Positions 6,657 to 13,919 of a stretch of DNA of 16,849 nucleotides are shown in pieces. Source of the DNA: an uncultured Phascolarctobacterium sp. Lineage in GTDB: Bacteria; Bacillota; Negativicutes; Acidaminococcales; Acidaminococcaceae. Location of the stretch: positions 1 through 16,849 of the forward strand of contig USHB01000009.1 of assembly GCA_900554395.1 (NCBI GenBank), in the 5' to 3' direction. The notes beneath the pieces are model-generated. The model had not been told where the DNA came from and made no database searches. It saw only the letters and a program-made list of their open reading frames with translations. The stretch's first letter is position 1. Each line of letters starts with the position of its first letter. The position numbers and the translations under genes were made by a program.

Positions 6657-9344
6657 ATGAAAATAAAAACTTTTAGACAAAGTAATTTATCAAAAAAAGT
6701 TTTATGTTCAGTTTTAACGATGGGTACTCTTTTCTTTTCAAATAATGTTTTAGCTGAAGAAGTTAATGGTGGATTAGATTTAACTGGAAAAGAATATCAT
6801 GGAACAGATTTAATTGTGAGCGCTTCTGATGATAATGCCGGTGATTTTGAGGGAAACAAATATGGTGTATTGTTAAGCAAGGCTGCTGATGTTGTATTTG
6901 ATGGTGCTATAACGAATATAAATATAGATTTAAACAATAATGTACAAAGTTCAGGTGTATTTATTTTTAGTGATAGTAATATAAAATTTAATGCTGACGA
7001 AACTAATATAATTAATAACAGCATTGGTGGAGCTAACAAATGGACATATGGATTATATGTTAATCATAAAGAAAATGGAAGTGTTGAATTTAATGGTGGA
7101 AAAGTAAATATTAGTAGTTATTCTCAAAACTATTCAACTGCTGCTCTACGTGTAGATGAAATTTCAAAAGTTAACTTTAACAATGACGGTGATATAAATA
7201 TTGCTTCTAAAAGTCCTCATGGAATTACTACTATTTACACAAAAGGCGAGGTGCTTTTTAATAATAATGGAAATGTAACTATAACTGCTGACAGTGATGA
7301 CGAAGTGGCACTTGGTGGTTTGGTAGGTATTAATACCAGTGGACAAGGTAATATAAAAGTAACAGATAATGTTAATAATTTTAATATTAATCTTAAGGGA
7401 ACAAGTGTTGATGATGACCTTACTGGTTATTCTAATGGTACTGTTGGATTGAGATTAAATTCATATGGTAATTCGCAAATAAATTCACATAATTTTAATA
7501 TTGTTGTAGATGTAACTGATAGCTATGATACATCAAATATTCCGAGTGATAAAACTGCAAAAGATGCTTACGGAGTAAGTGCCTTTGGTGGAGAACTTAA
7601 TGTTAATGAAAATACTAATACTAATATTTTTATTAAAGAAAATATGGGATCTGGTTATGGTATATATACTGAAGAAAGCGCTAAAGTAAATCTGTTAGGT
7701 AACACTTCAATTAAAGTATCAGCTAAAGAAAATGCATATGCTTTAATGGCGACAGGCACGGATAGCGAAATAAATGTTGGTAGTGAAGGTAAAGTTGTAG
7801 AGCTTATTGGTGACGTTGCTGTTGATGATAGTGGTACTGTAAATCTTTCTGGCAACGCAACTGAGAGCAGTACAGGTATATATAGTGCTTCTGGAAATGG
7901 TTCGATTAATTTTAATAACGGCACTTGGGCAGTAAACGAATGGAATGGTACGGACGGTAATATTGGTGTAGGTAAAGATGCTACTTTAAATATTAATAAT
8001 ACTATTACTGTAGCAGACGCTAAAATTGATGGTGATATTATAATTGATACTGATAAAGTTAGCGGAGAAGCCATTATTGCAAATAACAATGCTTCATTAA
8101 GTGAAGATTCAAATATTATTTTGGCAAATGTTGATACCGGCGATGTTTTAACAACTAAATTGTTTGGTGGTACTGCGAGTGATGTCGAAGTTTTAAACCA
8201 ACAGGCTGTTTCGCAAATGAAAACTGATAATTTAATGCAGAATATTATTACTGATGAAGAAGGCAATATTGTTGTAGGTGTTGCTGATGCTTCTGAAGTT
8301 TTGCCGAATGTTGTTATTGGCGGTATTGTAACAAATCTTACTGCAAATAATATTCATAACGATTTCTTCGATAATGTTTTAAAATCCGCTGATGCTGATA
8401 AGGCAACAGCTGCTCTTAACAGTGTTGCAAACATGGGTGAACTTGCCGGTGTAAACCACGGCACTTACAGCATGAGCAACGCTATGACTGACGCTGTTGC
8501 ACATCATTTAAGCCTTGCAACCCACGGCGAACAGGATAAAGACATCTGGGCACACTACATCCATAACAAAGAAGATATTGACGGTATGGATTTAGGCGGT
8601 ATTGAAGGCAGCTATGATGCACAGTACAATGGCATTGTAGTCGGCAGTGACCTTTACAAAAACGGCAAAGTTACCGCAGGTATTGCTTTAAGCTATGCTG
8701 ATGGCAACATTGATGGCAGCAACATTGCAGCTACCACTAAAAATGATGCTGAATACTATGGCGCAAGCCTGTATGGCCGCATTGATAACGGCAACAGCGC
8801 AATCCTTTGCGACATCAGCTATCTGCACAGCGATAACGATATTACCCAAAACAACAGCGGTCACGAAATTACCGCTTCTGCTGACGCAGATGCATTCAGC
8901 ATTGGCATCCGTGCAGAACAGGCTTATGAAGCAGGCGCAGGTAAATTTGTACCGTATGCAGGCATCCGTTATATGCATCTTGGCGCAGGCGATTACAGCA
9001 ATAGCCTTGGCATGGAATACAATGCCGATGACCAGAACCTGTGGCTCTTGCCGGTAGGCGTAACTTACAGTGCAGAAGTACAGAGCGGCGATTGGACGGT
9101 TAAACCGGTTGCAGAAGTTGGCTATGTATGGACAATGGGCGACCGCGATACTGATATGACCGTAAGCCTTAATGGTGCAGCAGACAGCTTTGGCTTTGAA
9201 ACTGCTGACAGCGGCAGCTTTATTGGCAGACTTGGCATTGAAGCTGAAAAATCTAATGTAACTTATGGTTTGGGTTATGAATATCAGAAAGGCGACACTG
9301 TAAAAGCCAACAAATGGATGGCTAACCTGACATTCAGCTTTTAA
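6657..9344 (+). CDS. Autotransporter outer-membrane protein (type Va, AidA-like passenger)
   Basis: This 895-residue secreted surface protein was placed on ATG 6657 because AAAGGAAG stands nine bases before it; the in-frame ATG at 6639 contains that site and lacks one of its own. Residues 1-31 form a signal peptide (basic NLSKK, hydrophobic LCSVLTMGTLFF, cleavage after NNVLA). Residues about 32-565 are an Asn/Gly/Ser/Asp-rich, cysteine-free passenger with short alternating strands such as VNFNNDGDINIAS and GTVNLSGNA, consistent with a beta-helix. Residues about 566-620 look helical and would thread the pore. Residues about 628-895 form the autotransporter beta-domain, starting DIWAHYIHNKED and ending ANLTFSF with the C-terminal phenylalanine of outer-membrane proteins. 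No protease triad or RGD motif was noticed, so an adhesin or biofilm role is inference. Base composition jumps from AT-rich to GC-richer near 8400, at the passenger/linker border. Confidence 0.9.
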   Translation: MKIKTFRQSNLSKKVLCSVLTMGTLFFSNNVLAEEVNGGLDLTGKEYHGTDLIVSASDDNAGDFEGNKYGVLLSKAADVVFDGAITNINIDLNNNVQSSGVFIFSDSNIKFNADETNIINNSIGGANKWTYGLYVNHKENGSVEFNGGKVNISSYSQNYSTAALRVDEISKVNFNNDGDINIASKSPHGITTIYTKGEVLFNNNGNVTITADSDDEVALGGLVGINTSGQGNIKVTDNVNNFNINLKGTSVDDDLTGYSNGTVGLRLNSYGNSQINSHNFNIVVDVTDSYDTSNIPSDKTAKDAYGVSAFGGELNVNENTNTNIFIKENMGSGYGIYTEESAKVNLLGNTSIKVSAKENAYALMATGTDSEINVGSEGKVVELIGDVAVDDSGTVNLSGNATESSTGIYSASGNGSINFNNGTWAVNEWNGTDGNIGVGKDATLNINNTITVADAKIDGDIIIDTDKVSGEAIIANNNASLSEDSNIILANVDTGDVLTTKLFGGTASDVEVLNQQAVSQMKTDNLMQNIITDEEGNIVVGVADASEVLPNVVIGGIVTNLTANNIHNDFFDNVLKSADADKATAALNSVANMGELAGVNHGTYSMSNAMTDAVAHHLSLATHGEQDKDIWAHYIHNKEDIDGMDLGGIEGSYDAQYNGIVVGSDLYKNGKVTAGIALSYADGNIDGSNIAATTKNDAEYYGASLYGRIDNGNSAILCDISYLHSDNDITQNNSGHEITASADADAFSIGIRAEQAYEAGAGKFVPYAGIRYMHLGAGDYSNSLGMEYNADDQNLWLLPVGVTYSAEVQSGDWTVKPVAEVGYVWTMGDRDTDMTVSLNGAADSFGFETADSGSFIGRLGIEAEKSNVTYGLGYEYQKGDTVKANKWMANLTFSF

Positions 9345-9351
9345 TTAGAAA

Positions 9352-9403
9352 TAAAGCAATATACAAAAAGGGGAGTGTTTGCTCCCCAATTTGTCTTGCT
9401 TTA
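9352..9403 (+). terminator. Long hairpin after the autotransporter gene
   Basis: The outer stem is TAAAGCAA (9352-9359) with TTGCTTTA (9396-9403), the middle stem ACAAA (9363-9367) with TTTGT (9390-9394), and the inner stem GGGGAG (9370-9375) with CTCCCC (9382-9387) around a six-base loop. A clean U run is absent after the GC stem, so termination may be partial, allowing read-through into the next gene. Confidence 0.65.
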
Positions 9404-9431
9404 TTAATGATATTAGAAAAATGTGGTTGAG

Positions 9432-9770
9432 ATGATAAAGTTAAATCCTTTTGATGAAAAGAAATTTAAACAATTTGCTGCTGATTGTACGGCGGAATAT
9501 GTTAATTATATGCTGCGCGGTAAAAACGGGATGCGCTGCTGGGAAATTAAAGCAGAAAAAACTGACGGTGATTATATAATTGTTGTACTGCGTGATTACG
9601 GTTATAAAATTGATGGCGAAACGGTAGAGATTAAGCCTTTTACCAATCGTAAAGAACGGAACGCAGAGATTTACAGGTTGTATCACGAAAAAGATATTTC
9701 GCAGATGTTTTTGGCAAATTTGTTTAACATTAGTCAGCCTACTGTATCCTTAATTGTTAACAAAAAATAA
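9432..9770 (+). CDS. Small helix-turn-helix protein of unknown function
   Basis: I do not recognise the full protein. It has 112 residues from ATG 9432 (115 from GTG 9423). The start is uncertain because the only purine-rich sequence, GGTTGAG, sits immediately before 9432. The N-terminal two-thirds appear to be a mixed alpha/beta unit with strands around DYIIVVLRDYGYKI and GETVEIKPF. The last 35 residues resemble a helix-turn-helix: AEIYRLYHEKDISQMFLANLFNISQPTVSLIVNKK has the spacing of Xre or sigma-region-4-type DNA-binding helices (S-Q-x-F-L-A, then ISQPTVS as the recognition helix). It lies 87 bases after the autotransporter on the same strand, behind an imperfect terminator, and has no obvious promoter, so cotranscription is plausible. 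A role regulating the surface protein is inference only. Confidence 0.7.
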   Translation: MIKLNPFDEKKFKQFAADCTAEYVNYMLRGKNGMRCWEIKAEKTDGDYIIVVLRDYGYKIDGETVEIKPFTNRKERNAEIYRLYHEKDISQMFLANLFNISQPTVSLIVNKK

Positions 9771-9778
9771 GTGTATAT

Positions 9779-9813
9779 AAAAGCGCGTTTTGCAAACAGC
9801 AAAGCGCGCTTTT
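9779..9813. terminator. Bidirectional Rho-independent terminator
   Basis: AAAAGCGCG (9779-9787) pairs with CGCGCTTTT (9805-9813). The stem extends inward through TTTTGC with GCAAAG (one G-U pair) around loop AAACA (9794-9798). A and T runs at both ends serve the convergent small HTH gene and the TPR gene. Confidence 0.88.
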
Positions 9814-9850
9814 ATTATTTGTAGTATTTTTGTTTTTTAGAGTTTTATCT

Positions 9851-10912
9851 TTAATTCAATGTGTTGTTGTCTATTTCTTCATCGGTGAATTCTAAGTTTA
9901 GCATTACTTCTGAAGATAAATCGCCGTGGTTGGGCGTGCTGATTTCATAGTGACGGTCTTTGGCAGGGTCGTAATAAACAAGGGTGATGCTGTAATCAAG
10001 ATTGAACACAACCAGCACAAGCTGGCAAATGCCGCTGCCGCAGGGGCGCTGCAAATAATGCATGGCAATAATGTCTTTTTGGTCTGACAGCCATTCAAAA
10101 TTTAATTTAGACATTGCTGCTTCGTTCATGCGGAACATAATACGGAATTTTATGTTGTTCAGTTCTATCAGCCCGTGGCAGAAAGGTGCATCAGCTTCCC
10201 ATTCTTCGGGTTTGAACAGAGTTTTTATTTTGTTGAAATTTTCTTCGTTTTTAATAATCCCTGCAATGGAACGCTGTTTTTCGTCGGCGTCTTTATCAAG
10301 CCCGGCTTGAAGTTTTTTATCGTGTTCCGGGCTAATCCAGTGATATTCAAGCTGTTCCAGCGTGTAACCAAGGCTGATTTCCTTGCGGAGCGTTAAAAAT
10401 TCGTAGTCATCCGGAAGAAGTTTTAAACCTTCTTCGATAGCTTGCAGCGCACCTTCAGTGAAGCCAAAATGATAGCGCATTTTTGCTGCCTGCAGCCATC
10501 CCCATGGATAGGTGGGTTCTTCCGTTACAGCTTTTTCGGCATATTCCAGAGATTCGTTTAATCTGCTGCAATACATCAGCGCGATGGAATAGCGGTAATA
10601 CCATGCGCCGCAGCCTTTGGCATTTTTTTCAGCGGGTTTCATAATTTCGAGTGAACGGTAATAGGCGGGGTAAATATCTAGATTGTTGTAGGCAAAGGCA
10701 TACCACAATACAATTTCCAAATCTTCCGCTGCCTGCTGTTCTGTAAAACGTCCTTCTTTTACTCCTTTTTCCACAAATTTATCAAGATAGTCAATCATTT
10801 TGCCAAAATATGCTTCATAGCCTTCGTCAAATGATTCCAAAACTTCAACGTCTGCATCTGTCAAAAGGCGTGTTGTGCCGGTTTTGTGCGCTTTAGTATC
10901 TGCTGATGACAT
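9851..10912 (-). CDS. TPR-repeat protein of unknown function
   Basis: This 353-residue, acidic, apparently cytoplasmic protein has no signal peptide or membrane segment. Residues about 20-95 are helical. Residues about 98-170 contain two to three tetratricopeptide-like helix pairs, seen in WYYRYSIALMYCSRLNESLEYAEKAV and PWGWLQAAKMRYHFGFTEGALQAIEEGLKLLPDD; such repeats mediate protein-protein contacts. Residues about 205-345 form a separate mixed domain with strands such as LIELNNIKFRIMF, ICQLVLVVFN and SITLVYYD, which I cannot assign to a family. The start ATG is preceded by GGGGTGAT. It is a single-gene unit with its own promoter, between the terminator at 9779-9813 and the phosphate operon, so its neighbours give no clue to its job. 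Confidence 0.75.
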   Translation of the reverse strand: MSSADTKAHKTGTTRLLTDADVEVLESFDEGYEAYFGKMIDYLDKFVEKGVKEGRFTEQQAAEDLEIVLWYAFAYNNLDIYPAYYRSLEIMKPAEKNAKGCGAWYYRYSIALMYCSRLNESLEYAEKAVTEEPTYPWGWLQAAKMRYHFGFTEGALQAIEEGLKLLPDDYEFLTLRKEISLGYTLEQLEYHWISPEHDKKLQAGLDKDADEKQRSIAGIIKNEENFNKIKTLFKPEEWEADAPFCHGLIELNNIKFRIMFRMNEAAMSKLNFEWLSDQKDIIAMHYLQRPCGSGICQLVLVVFNLDYSITLVYYDPAKDRHYEISTPNHGDLSSEVMLNLEFTDEEIDNNTLN

Positions 10913-10923
10913 AATATCACCCC

Positions 10924-10953
10924 ATTATAATTATTTGCTGTTTACAGTGTAAC
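10924..10953 (-). promoter_or_regulatory. Predicted promoter of the TPR gene with overlapping palindrome
   Basis: On the minus strand, TATAAT (complement of 10924-10929) lies 18 bases from GTTACA (complement of 10948-10953), a four-of-six -35. A near-perfect palindrome TTACA-g-TGTAA at 10942-10952 overlaps the -35 and is placed like a repressor operator. The TATAAT lies only 11 bases from the start codon, so the leader would be very short. Confidence 0.45.
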
Positions 10954-11062
10954 ATATCTTTGTAATGATGTTAATATTTTTGCCGCTGAATAAGAATAAG
11001 ACTGGTTAAGACTTGAAAAAAGGGAATAAAACTGTAATGTTTTTTATATAAAAGCTGAAAAA

Positions 11063-11105
11063 TTTATGAGCGGTTTAACATAGATTTAACATTTCTCCTC
11101 TAACA
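11063..11105 (+). promoter_or_regulatory. Candidate Pho box (PhoP-binding direct repeats) upstream of pstS
   Basis: TTTAACA occurs at 11074-11080 and 11085-11091, exactly 11 bases apart. A weaker unit, TTTATGA, stands 11 bases earlier (11063-11069), and TCTAACA follows at 11099-11105. In Bacillus, PhoP binds TT(A/C/T)ACA-like repeats with about 11-base periodicity, so this is a good match in both sequence and phase. It lies just upstream of the predicted -10. Confidence 0.65.
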
Positions 11106-11129
11106 GATTTAATGTTTGGCCAGTATTAT
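11101..11129 (+). promoter_or_regulatory. Predicted pst operon promoter
   Basis: TATTAT at 11124-11129 is a fair -10. The -35 position (11101-11106) reads TAACAG, which is poor; activator-dependent Pho promoters commonly lack a good -35. The last TTTAACA-like unit falls exactly there. Transcription would start near 11136. Confidence 0.45.
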
Positions 11130-11148
11130 TTAACCATAGCAATTTAAT

Positions 11149-11170
11149 AAAGCAAATCAAAAGCAAATCA
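11149..11170 (+). repeat. 11-base tandem repeat in the pstS leader
   Basis: The unit AAAGCAAATCA occurs twice head to tail (11149-11159 and 11160-11170). The copies are identical and end eight bases before the GGAGG ribosome site. They lie in the predicted untranslated leader; the function is unknown. Confidence 0.6.
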
Positions 11171-11193
11171 AAAATCTGGAGGCTTATGTAATT

Positions 11194-12081
11194 ATGAAAA
11201 TGAACAAAAAACTTATTGCAGGCGTTATGTTAGCAGTTATGAGTGCAGCTGTATTCACCGGCTGCGGCGGCGAGAAAAAAGAAGAAGCAGCTCCGGCAGC
11301 AGGCGGCAAAATCGTTGTAATTTCCCGTGAAGACGGCAGCGGTACCCGCGGCGCTTTCATCGAACTTTTCGGCATTGAAAAGAAAGGCGATGACGGCAAA
11401 AAAGTTGATATGACCACTCAGGATGCTTCCATCACCAACAGCACCGCTGTTATGATGACTACTGTTGCAGGCAATAAAGACGCTATCGGTTATATTTCCC
11501 TCGGTTCTTTAAACGATACTGTTAAAGCACTGAAAATTGACGGCGCAGAAGCAAGCGCAGCAAATATTAAAGCCGGTTCTTATAAAGTTGCCCGTCCGTT
11601 CAACATTGTAACCAAAGATGGTGCAAGCCCGGTTGCTCAGGATTTCATCGCATTCATTATGTCTAAAGAAGGCCAGGATGTAGTTTCTAAAAACGGTTAC
11701 ATCGGCAGCGACAAAGCTGAAGCTTACAAAGGCAGCAAACAGAGCGGTAAAATTGTTGTAGCAGGTTCTTCTTCCGTAACTCCTGTTATGGAAAAACTTA
11801 AAGAGGCTTATGTAAAACTGAATCCGGATGTTAACATCGAAGTTCAGCAGAGCGATTCTACCACCGGCGTTCAGTCTGCAATCAACGGCGTATGCGATAT
11901 CGGTATGGCTTCCCGTGAACTGAAACAGAGCGAACTTGATGCAGGCGTTAAAAATACTGTAATTGCTACTGACGGTATTGCAGTTATCGTAAACAAAGCT
12001 AACAAAGTTGATAACCTTACCAAAGCTCAGGTTGCAGATATCTTTACCGGCAAAGCAACCGAATGGAATAAACTGCAATAA
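11194..12081 (+). CDS. pstS: Phosphate-binding lipoprotein PstS, circularly permuted
   Basis: This is the extracytoplasmic phosphate receptor for PstCAB, 295 residues. The signal peptide ends in lipobox VFTGC (Cys24), followed by a Lys/Glu/Ala linker. The domain order is unusual. Residues 39-170 correspond to what is normally the later part of PstS: IVVISREDGSGTRGAF with the S49-G50-T51 phosphate loop, GYISLGSL at 99-106, RPFNIVTK at 134-141 and the SKEGQDVV helix. Residues 186-295 correspond to what is normally first: IVVAGSSSVTP at 187-197, the DIGMASREL segment at 235-243, and DIFTGKATEWNKL at the extreme C-terminus. The joining linker is about residues 171-185. All main binding loops are present, so the protein is probably functional. 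The start ATG follows GGAGG by 11 bases. It leads the pst operon behind a Pho-box-like region. Confidence 0.88.
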   Translation: MKMNKKLIAGVMLAVMSAAVFTGCGGEKKEEAAPAAGGKIVVISREDGSGTRGAFIELFGIEKKGDDGKKVDMTTQDASITNSTAVMMTTVAGNKDAIGYISLGSLNDTVKALKIDGAEASAANIKAGSYKVARPFNIVTKDGASPVAQDFIAFIMSKEGQDVVSKNGYIGSDKAEAYKGSKQSGKIVVAGSSSVTPVMEKLKEAYVKLNPDVNIEVQQSDSTTGVQSAINGVCDIGMASRELKQSELDAGVKNTVIATDGIAVIVNKANKVDNLTKAQVADIFTGKATEWNKLQ

Positions 12082-12132
12082 GAGTTCTGCGGTTTAATAG
12101 TGTTGATATAACAACAAATATAACACCAATTT

Positions 12133-12162
12133 TTAACGGTTGCCTTTACAGGCAACCGTTAA
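12133..12162 (+). other. Stable intercistronic hairpin between pstS and pstC
   Basis: A 13-bp perfect stem pairs 12133-12145 (TTAACGGTTGCCT) with 12150-12162 around a four-base loop. No U run follows, and none would on the other strand either, so it is not a standard terminator. It probably protects the 3' end of a processed pstS message, giving more PstS than permease. It starts 52 bases after pstS and ends 45 bases before pstC. Confidence 0.75.
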
Positions 12163-12206
12163 TTGTAAGCATAGAAAAATAAAGTTGATGAAAATTGTGA
12201 GGGTTT

Positions 12207-13061
12207 ATGAAAAAAGGTAAAGAAGAAATAATGCGCCTTGTCTTTTTGGCGGCCGCTTGCGCTTCCATTGCGCTTGTTGCAATGATTTGCGTATTTTTGT
12301 TCGGCAACGGCCTGCCGACAATAGGCAAAATAGGCGTAACCGAATTTTTCCTCGGACAGACCTGGCGGCCTAATAATGACATGTATGGCATTTTGCCGAT
12401 GATTTTAGGCAGTGCCTATGTTACTTTGGGAGCTATTGTTGTAGGCGTGCCTATCGGCATTTTAACGGCAGTATTTATGGCGCGTTTTTGTCCGGAAGGA
12501 ATGTACAGAATTTTAAAGCCGGCAGTAGAACTTTTGGCAGGCATACCTTCTGTTGTTTACGGCTTTTTCGGTTTGGTTGTAATGGTTCCGTTTATCCGCG
12601 ACAATATCGGTGGTACCGGCAGCAGTATGCTGACTGCATCGCTTCTTTTGGGCATGATGATTCTGCCTACGCTTATCAGCGTTGCCGAAGCTGCGCTGAG
12701 AGCAGTGCCCAACAGCTATTACGAAGGCGCTTTGGCGCTTGGCGCAGGGCATGTGCGCAGCGTATTTTTTACAATAGTTCCGGCAGCGAAATCCGGCATT
12801 ATGGCGGCAATTATACTGGGGCTTGGCCGTGCGGTTGGCGAAACCATGGCAGTAATTATGGTTGCGGGCAACCAGGCACGTATGCCGCAGGGGCTTTTGG
12901 AAGGCGTGCGTACCATGACTACCAATATTGTTATTGAAATGGGTTACGCTGCCGATATGCACCGTGATGCGCTGATTGCAACTGCTGTTGTGCTGTTTAT
13001 TTTCATTCTCATTATTAATTTAACGTTCTCGTATCTGAAGGGTAAGGTGGTACAGCAATGA
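12207..13061 (+). CDS. pstC: Phosphate ABC transporter permease PstC
   Basis: This 284-residue inner-membrane permease forms the phosphate channel with PstA. It has about six membrane segments and the BPD_transp_1 fold. ELLAGIPSVVYGFFGL at about residues 110-125 is the classical PstC/PstA motif. The EAA loop, contacting PstB, is seen in ALRAVPNSYYEGALALGAGHVRSVFFTIVPAAKSG, followed by GLGRAVGETMAVIMVAGN. The start ATG 12207 has GTGAGGG only three bases upstream; MKKGKEEIM is a normal PstC beginning, and the later ATG at 12231 would remove the basic N-terminus. It overlaps pstA by ATGA (13058-13061). Confidence 0.93.
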   Translation: MKKGKEEIMRLVFLAAACASIALVAMICVFLFGNGLPTIGKIGVTEFFLGQTWRPNNDMYGILPMILGSAYVTLGAIVVGVPIGILTAVFMARFCPEGMYRILKPAVELLAGIPSVVYGFFGLVVMVPFIRDNIGGTGSSMLTASLLLGMMILPTLISVAEAALRAVPNSYYEGALALGAGHVRSVFFTIVPAAKSGIMAAIILGLGRAVGETMAVIMVAGNQARMPQGLLEGVRTMTTNIVIEMGYAADMHRDALIATAVVLFIFILIINLTFSYLKGKVVQQ

Positions 13062-13918
13062 ATGGCAATACACTCAGTAAAACTCTGTACAGGTACGGGC
13101 GCGACCCGTTATCCATTGCTCTGCTTGTATGTGTGCTTGTTTCGGCGGTAGTTACATTTTTATCGCTTGCCTTTTTGTTAGGTTATATTTTGATGCAGGG
13201 CATTCCCAACATCAATTTTGATTTGTTTGCTTTAGAATATAATACTCAGAATGTTTCACTGTTTCCTGCTCTGGTCGATACTATTATTATGGTGCTTCTG
13301 GCACTGGCCATTGCTACGCCGCTTGGCATTTTTGCAGCAATATATCTTGTTGAATATGCCAGCCGCGATAATAAAATAGTGGGCGTTGTAAGGGTTACGG
13401 CGGATACGCTTTCCGGCATACCTTCCATTGTTTACGGTTTGTTCGGCATGCTGTTTTTTGTAACCTATTTAAAATGGAGTTATTCGCTGCTTGCAGGTTC
13501 CTGCACGGTTGCGATTATGATTCTGCCGCTGATTATGCGTACTACCGAAGAAGCGCTGAAAGCTATTCCCGATAGCTACCGCGAAGGCAGTTACGGTCTT
13601 GGTGCAGGCAAACTCCGCACGGTATTTGCCATTGTACTTCCTTCGGCAATACCGGGCATTCTGGCAGGCGTAATTCTCGGCATTGGCCGTATTGTAGGCG
13701 AAACTGCGGCATTGATGTACACCTCAGGCACAGTTGCAGCGCTGCCGCATGATGTTTTTTCGTCCGGACGCACATTGGCAGTGCATATGTATGTGCTTGC
13801 CAGCGAAGGTTTGTTTATGAAGCAGGCCTATGCAACCGCTGTTATTCTTGTAGTGATTGTTATAGCAATTAATGCCGTTTCTTCTTATATGGCACGTAAA
13901 TTGATGAAAGGGAACTGA
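13058..13918 (+). CDS. pstA: Phosphate ABC transporter permease PstA
   Basis: This 286-residue second permease has about six membrane segments. Family motifs are [21 protein letters not shown], the EAA loop [37 protein letters not shown], and [17 protein letters not shown]. The longer periplasmic segment after the first helix (residues about 45-65) is usual for PstA. It begins inside the pstC stop codon after GGTAAGGTGG, a sign of translational coupling, and ends one base before pstB. Confidence 0.93.
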   Translation: MNGNTLSKTLYRYGRDPLSIALLVCVLVSAVVTFLSLAFLLGYILMQGIPNINFDLFALEYNTQNVSLFPALVDTIIMVLLALAIATPLGIFAAIYLVEYASRDNKIVGVVRVTADTLSGIPSIVYGLFGMLFFVTYLKWSYSLLAGSCTVAIMILPLIMRTTEEALKAIPDSYREGSYGLGAGKLRTVFAIVLPSAIPGILAGVILGIGRIVGETAALMYTSGTVAALPHDVFSSGRTLAVHMYVLASEGLFMKQAYATAVILVVIVIAINAVSSYMARKLMKGN

Positions 13919-13919
13919 G

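Noticed and set aside
7655..8266. A 203-codon open frame on the minus strand inside the autotransporter gene
   Set aside because: It is antisense to a clear signal-peptide/passenger/barrel gene, is rich in Ser/Thr/Pro/Val as expected from the complement of repetitive AT-rich DNA, and has no ribosome site or family match.
12488..12962. Overlapping open frames of about 149 codons on both strands within pstC
   Set aside because: They overlap the strongly supported PstC frame, have Cys/His/Arg-rich unnatural composition and lack ribosome sites.
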